Shown here piece after piece: positions 6,082 to 8,703 of a DNA stretch of 8,703 nt. Below the pieces are notes generated by a model. The model was not told where the DNA came from. It saw only the letters and a program-made list of their open reading frames with translations, and searched no databases. The stretch covers positions 1 through 8,703 of the forward strand of contig JBFWWB010000111.1 of the NCBI GenBank assembly GCA_050246435.1, read 5' to 3'. Source of the stretch: JAKFWI01 sp050246435. GTDB taxonomy: Bacteria; Pseudomonadota; Alphaproteobacteria; Caulobacterales; Aquidulcibacteraceae. The translations under genes were made by a program, and so were the position numbers. Each line of letters starts with the position of its first letter. Position 1 is the first letter of the stretch.

Positions 6082-7660
6082 GCGGCGGCGGGCAATATGG
6101 AAACGCCACGTCGGCGATATAATCTGGAAGCAGCAGGCAAGCCTGCACCTCCTGGCGCTTGGACAGCGCCCACCGGATGGGCGCGACGTGCGCCCACAGG
6201 ATCGCTGCGACACCGCCCCATATCACGAAATGGCGCGTGCGCGGGGCAGCCCAGACCTGCGGGAAATGCGCCGCCATGCGCGCCGCCGCCAAGATCAGGA
6301 ACGGATCGGAATAGAGCAGGTAATATTTCTTGAGGCTGCGCACGGCGAAGATCGCGTCCATGCCCCAGGCAGCGAGGATGAGGACACTGGCCTGATACAC
6401 TACAGCGCGCTCCCCGCGCCGCCAGGCGACATAGATCGCGCCCAGCGCGAACCATTCCGCGAGCAGCGCCGGGCGGTTCGTCGGATGCAGCACGAATAAA
6501 TGCGTGGCGACCGAATCCCACGCTGCGGCAAGCAAACGCCCCGCGAAGCCGCCCGCGACGTCTTCGCCCATTTCCGGATGGAATTGCGCGGCGAAGCCGA
6601 ACATATGCTCAATCGGATGCGCGATCGCCAGGACGTTCGGCGTCTGCAGGCGCACCAGCAAAAGCAGCGCGCCGACGCCGGCGCCGAGCGTGAGCGCGCC
6701 GGCGGCGGCCAGCGCGTCGCTGGCTTGCGTGCGCCACACAGCGGCGTAGACGGCGATCGCGATCAGCGGCCAGGCCAGCAACATCGCCTGATAAAGGCCA
6801 TCCGGCAGGTTGGCGATCGGCGGATAGACGCCCGCCGCATCACGGCTGAAGGCGTGCTGGAACACAAGCGCCCAGGCAGCGTACGCCGCAGCCGCGCCCG
6901 CCACAGCGAGGCCCGCCGCCAACGGCCACCCCGTGGGCTCCCGCCCGGATTCGCTGCGGCGACCGACACTTAGCGCGACGGCCGGCACGGCCAGCAGCGG
7001 AATCACCGCCTGCACTTTCATTTCCATCGCCAGCGCGGCGCAACCGCCCGCCAACGCCATCAGCCCGGCGCGCCGCAGCGCCCGCGGCGCCTGGATCGCC
7101 AGCAAGGTCAAGATCAACGCGAACGCGACGAACGCGCCCGAGATCATCTCTGTGCGCAGCACCCGCGCTTGCGTGGCGACGGCGCAGGCGAGCGCGAACG
7201 CAGCGAATGCGGCGGCCTTCCCGTCACGAAACGCCTGGCGCACGAGCCAAGCGAATGCCCCGACATACGCGCACGCACACAGCAGCGAGAAAACCCGGCC
7301 GGCGCGCACCAACGCCGTCCATGTCGCGTCATACGCCGCGCGATCGGCCGCCGGCGGCAATGCGGAAACGGTATCGACCGGCAGCAGACCCACGGCGTGC
7401 AGCAGCCCGTACCACCAGCCGAGCAGCAGATAATACAGATAGCCGGTGTGATCGTAGAAGGTTTGCGGCAGGCCTTCGTTGAAGCGCAGGCCCTGATAGA
7501 CGAGCACGATATCGAGATCAGCGCGCCGCCAATAGACGTAGAAATAGCCGACCGCGAAAACCGAGAGACACAGCCCGATCAGCGTGGCGGCGATGATGCG
7601 CCGCGGCGTCCACGCGAAGCGCGGCGCCGCCGCACCTTCCGCTGCGCGGATCTCCGCCAT
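6059..7660 (-). CDS. Polytopic inner-membrane protein, GT-C glycosyltransferase-like
   Basis: This is a 533-residue integral membrane protein with roughly ten or more hydrophobic segments. The first is at about residues 22-43 (IIAATLIGL to VGYFYVY). The layout resembles GT-C/ArnT-like lipid-linked sugar transferases: after the first helix comes a loop with acidic residues (RRADLD, 45-50) and a conserved-looking aromatic region, FYDHTGYLYYLLLGWWYGL (68-86). Later loops hold HPIEHMFGF (348-356) and RSLKKYYLLYSDPF (441-454). The tail is Cys/Pro-rich (CPPPPKR). I see no catalytic motif that proves transferase activity, so the substrate is unknown. It starts nine bases after the cobS stop, so it is probably in the same transcript. 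Its 3' end overlaps the convergent phosphatase gene by 23 bases. Confidence 0.75.
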   Translation of the reverse strand: MAEIRAAEGAAAPRFAWTPRRIIAATLIGLCLSVFAVGYFYVYWRRADLDIVLVYQGLRFNEGLPQTFYDHTGYLYYLLLGWWYGLLHAVGLLPVDTVSALPPAADRAAYDATWTALVRAGRVFSLLCACAYVGAFAWLVRQAFRDGKAAAFAAFALACAVATQARVLRTEMISGAFVAFALILTLLAIQAPRALRRAGLMALAGGCAALAMEMKVQAVIPLLAVPAVALSVGRRSESGREPTGWPLAAGLAVAGAAAAYAAWALVFQHAFSRDAAGVYPPIANLPDGLYQAMLLAWPLIAIAVYAAVWRTQASDALAAAGALTLGAGVGALLLLVRLQTPNVLAIAHPIEHMFGFAAQFHPEMGEDVAGGFAGRLLAAAWDSVATHLFVLHPTNRPALLAEWFALGAIYVAWRRGERAVVYQASVLILAAWGMDAIFAVRSLKKYYLLYSDPFLILAAARMAAHFPQVWAAPRTRHFVIWGGVAAILWAHVAPIRWALSKRQEVQACLLLPDYIADVAFPYCPPPPKRAGSL

Positions 7661-7669
7661 GCGAAACCG

Positions 7670-8656
7670 CTAGGCGACCTTCACGCGCGTGGCGGATTCC
7701 GGCAGATCGGCGCCGAAGGCGCGCTGGTAGAATTCCGCAACCGTGGGCCGCTCCAGCTCGTCGCACTTGTTGAGGAAGGTCACTCGGAAGGCGAGGCCCA
7801 GATCGCCGAGGATCTGCGCGTTTTCAGCCCAAGTGATCACAGTGCGCGGGCTCATGACCGTGGAGATGTCCCCGTTCATGAAGGCGTTGCGCGTCATATC
7901 CGCCACACGGACCATCGCGCCGATCATGCGGCGGCCTTCGGGGGTGTCGTACGTCTTGCCGGCCTTGGCGAGCACGATCGCGGCTTCCGCGTCGTGTTCC
8001 AGATAGTTGAGCGTGGTGACGATCGACCAGCGGTCCATCTGGCCTTGGTTGATCTGCTGCGTGCCGTGATAGAGCCCGGTCGTATCGCCGAGGCCCACCG
8101 TGTTCGTTGTCGAGAACAGGCGGAAGAATTTGTTTGGGCTGATCACCCGGTTCTGATCCAGCAGGGTGAGCTTGCCGCTGGCTTCCAGCACACGCTGGAT
8201 CACGAACATCACGTCGGGCCGGCCCGCGTCGTATTCGTCGAAGCAGATCGCCACCGGCCGCTGCAGCGCCCACGGCAGGATGCCTTCGCGGAATTCGGTG
8301 ATCTGCTTGCCGTCCTTCAGGACGATGGCGTCCTTGCCGACGAGGTCGATGCGGCTGACGTGGCTGTCGAGATTGATCCGGATGCACGGCCAGTTGAGGC
8401 GCGCCGCCACCTGCTCGATATGGGTCGACTTGCCGGTGCCGTGATAGCCCTGCACCATCACCCGGCGGTTGAACGCGAAGCCCGCGAGGATGGCCAGCGT
8501 GGTTTGCGGATCGAAGCGATAGGCGTCGTCGAGCTCGGGGACTTATTCATTGCCCTTCGAGAAAGCTGGAATTTGATTATCGCTGGCGACGCCGAATTCC
8601 CGCGCCGAAATCGTCTTGTCAGGAACAAGTTGGATCAAATCGTCTGCAGTGCTCAT
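7670..8656 (-). pseudogene. cobS: Cobaltochelatase AAA+ subunit CobS, interrupted by TAA at codon 38
   Basis: CobS is the AAA+ ATPase that pairs with CobT to power cobalt insertion by CobN. Read from ATG 8656 (GGGGAG lies 12 bases upstream), the frame gives MSTADDLIQLVPDKTISARE and continues to ...SKGNE. It then meets TAA at 8545-8543 (codon 38), followed at once by VPELDDAYRFDP in the same frame. The remainder is intact: Walker A GYHGTGKST (70-78), Walker B CFDEYDAGRPD (D140, E141), and an arginine-finger/sensor region around STTNTVGLGDTTGLYHGTQ and QMDRWSIV. The total of 328 codons plus stop is normal for CobS. TAC (Tyr) to TAA is a single-base change. A restart at GTG 8461 or ATG 8458 would leave only a few residues before Walker A and has no ribosome-binding site. 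It is either a true nonsense mutation or a sequence error. Confidence 0.85.
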
Positions 8657-8703
8657 GCGCCGAGCGGGCTCCCCGGAAAGGTATTTTTCTTGACCAAGCC
8701 AGT
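8657..8703. other. Leader upstream of cobS, cut by window edge
   Basis: These 47 bases precede the cobS ATG on the minus strand. They contain a GGGGAG ribosome-binding sequence (8674-8669) and an A-rich run (AAGAAAAATA) that could be part of a promoter. Too little is present to assign promoter hexamers, and the upstream gene is out of view. Confidence 0.4.

Noticed and set aside
5229..6122. A 297-codon plus-strand frame over the cobT 5' end and the phosphatase
   Set aside because: It overlaps cobT and the histidine phosphatase in another frame and has no family features. The RHS and THG motifs lie in the frame starting at 5530.
8458..8461. A functional shortened CobS restarting at GTG 8461 or ATG 8458
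   Set aside because: There is no Shine-Dalgarno, and the product would lack the N-terminal 65 residues, including the strand leading into Walker A, so it would probably not fold as an ATPase.

Overview
This window looks like high-GC chromosomal DNA from an alphaproteobacterium, probably of the Caulobacterales/Hyphomonadaceae type. The reasons are a Suv3/MgpS-type helicase divergent from a small alphaproteobacterial ribosomal protein L28 gene, the CobS and CobT subunits of aerobic cobaltochelatase, and an intergenic region with a TTAA-N7-TTAA box (CtrA-like) beside two GANTC (CcrM-type) sites. The genus is an inference from content only. I see no mobile element, CRISPR array, tRNA or rRNA.

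Left part (1-1960, minus strand): the first 653 codons of a superfamily 2 helicase of the Suv3-like family. Its C-terminus lies beyond the left edge. From 1961 to 2275 there is a 315-base divergent control region. It is AT-richer than its surroundings and holds the GANTC pair, a 12-bp perfect palindrome, the CtrA-like box and half-site, candidate promoters in both directions, and a possible 58-residue small ORF that overlaps the start of rpmB. rpmB (L28) follows on the plus strand.

Middle part (2569-5468, minus strand): cobT (VWA-domain cobaltochelatase subunit), then an exported phytase-like/esterase-like protein. The two are joined by an ATGA overlap and are probably co-translated. The phytase-like gene converges on rpmB, and their stop codons overlap.

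Right part: a plus-strand histidine phosphatase (5530-6081) is divergent from cobT and converges with a 23-base overlap on a minus-strand polytopic membrane protein (6059-7660, GT-C-like). That membrane gene sits 9 bases downstream of cobS. cobS can be read at full length from ATG 8656 to the stop at 7670, but codon 38 is an in-frame TAA. It is therefore either a pseudogene by nonsense mutation or a sequence error.

How the genes work together: CobS (AAA+ ATPase) and CobT (VWA/MIDAS partner) normally form the ATPase ring that drives CobN to insert cobalt into hydrogenobyrinate diamide. With cobS interrupted, that step would be lost unless the stop is an artefact or is read through. The phosphatase could belong to the same pathway (CobC-like), but only its position suggests this. 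The clearest items for follow-up are the cobS stop codon and the CtrA/GANTC control region with its candidate small ORF. I found no clear evidence of a wholly new multi-gene system.
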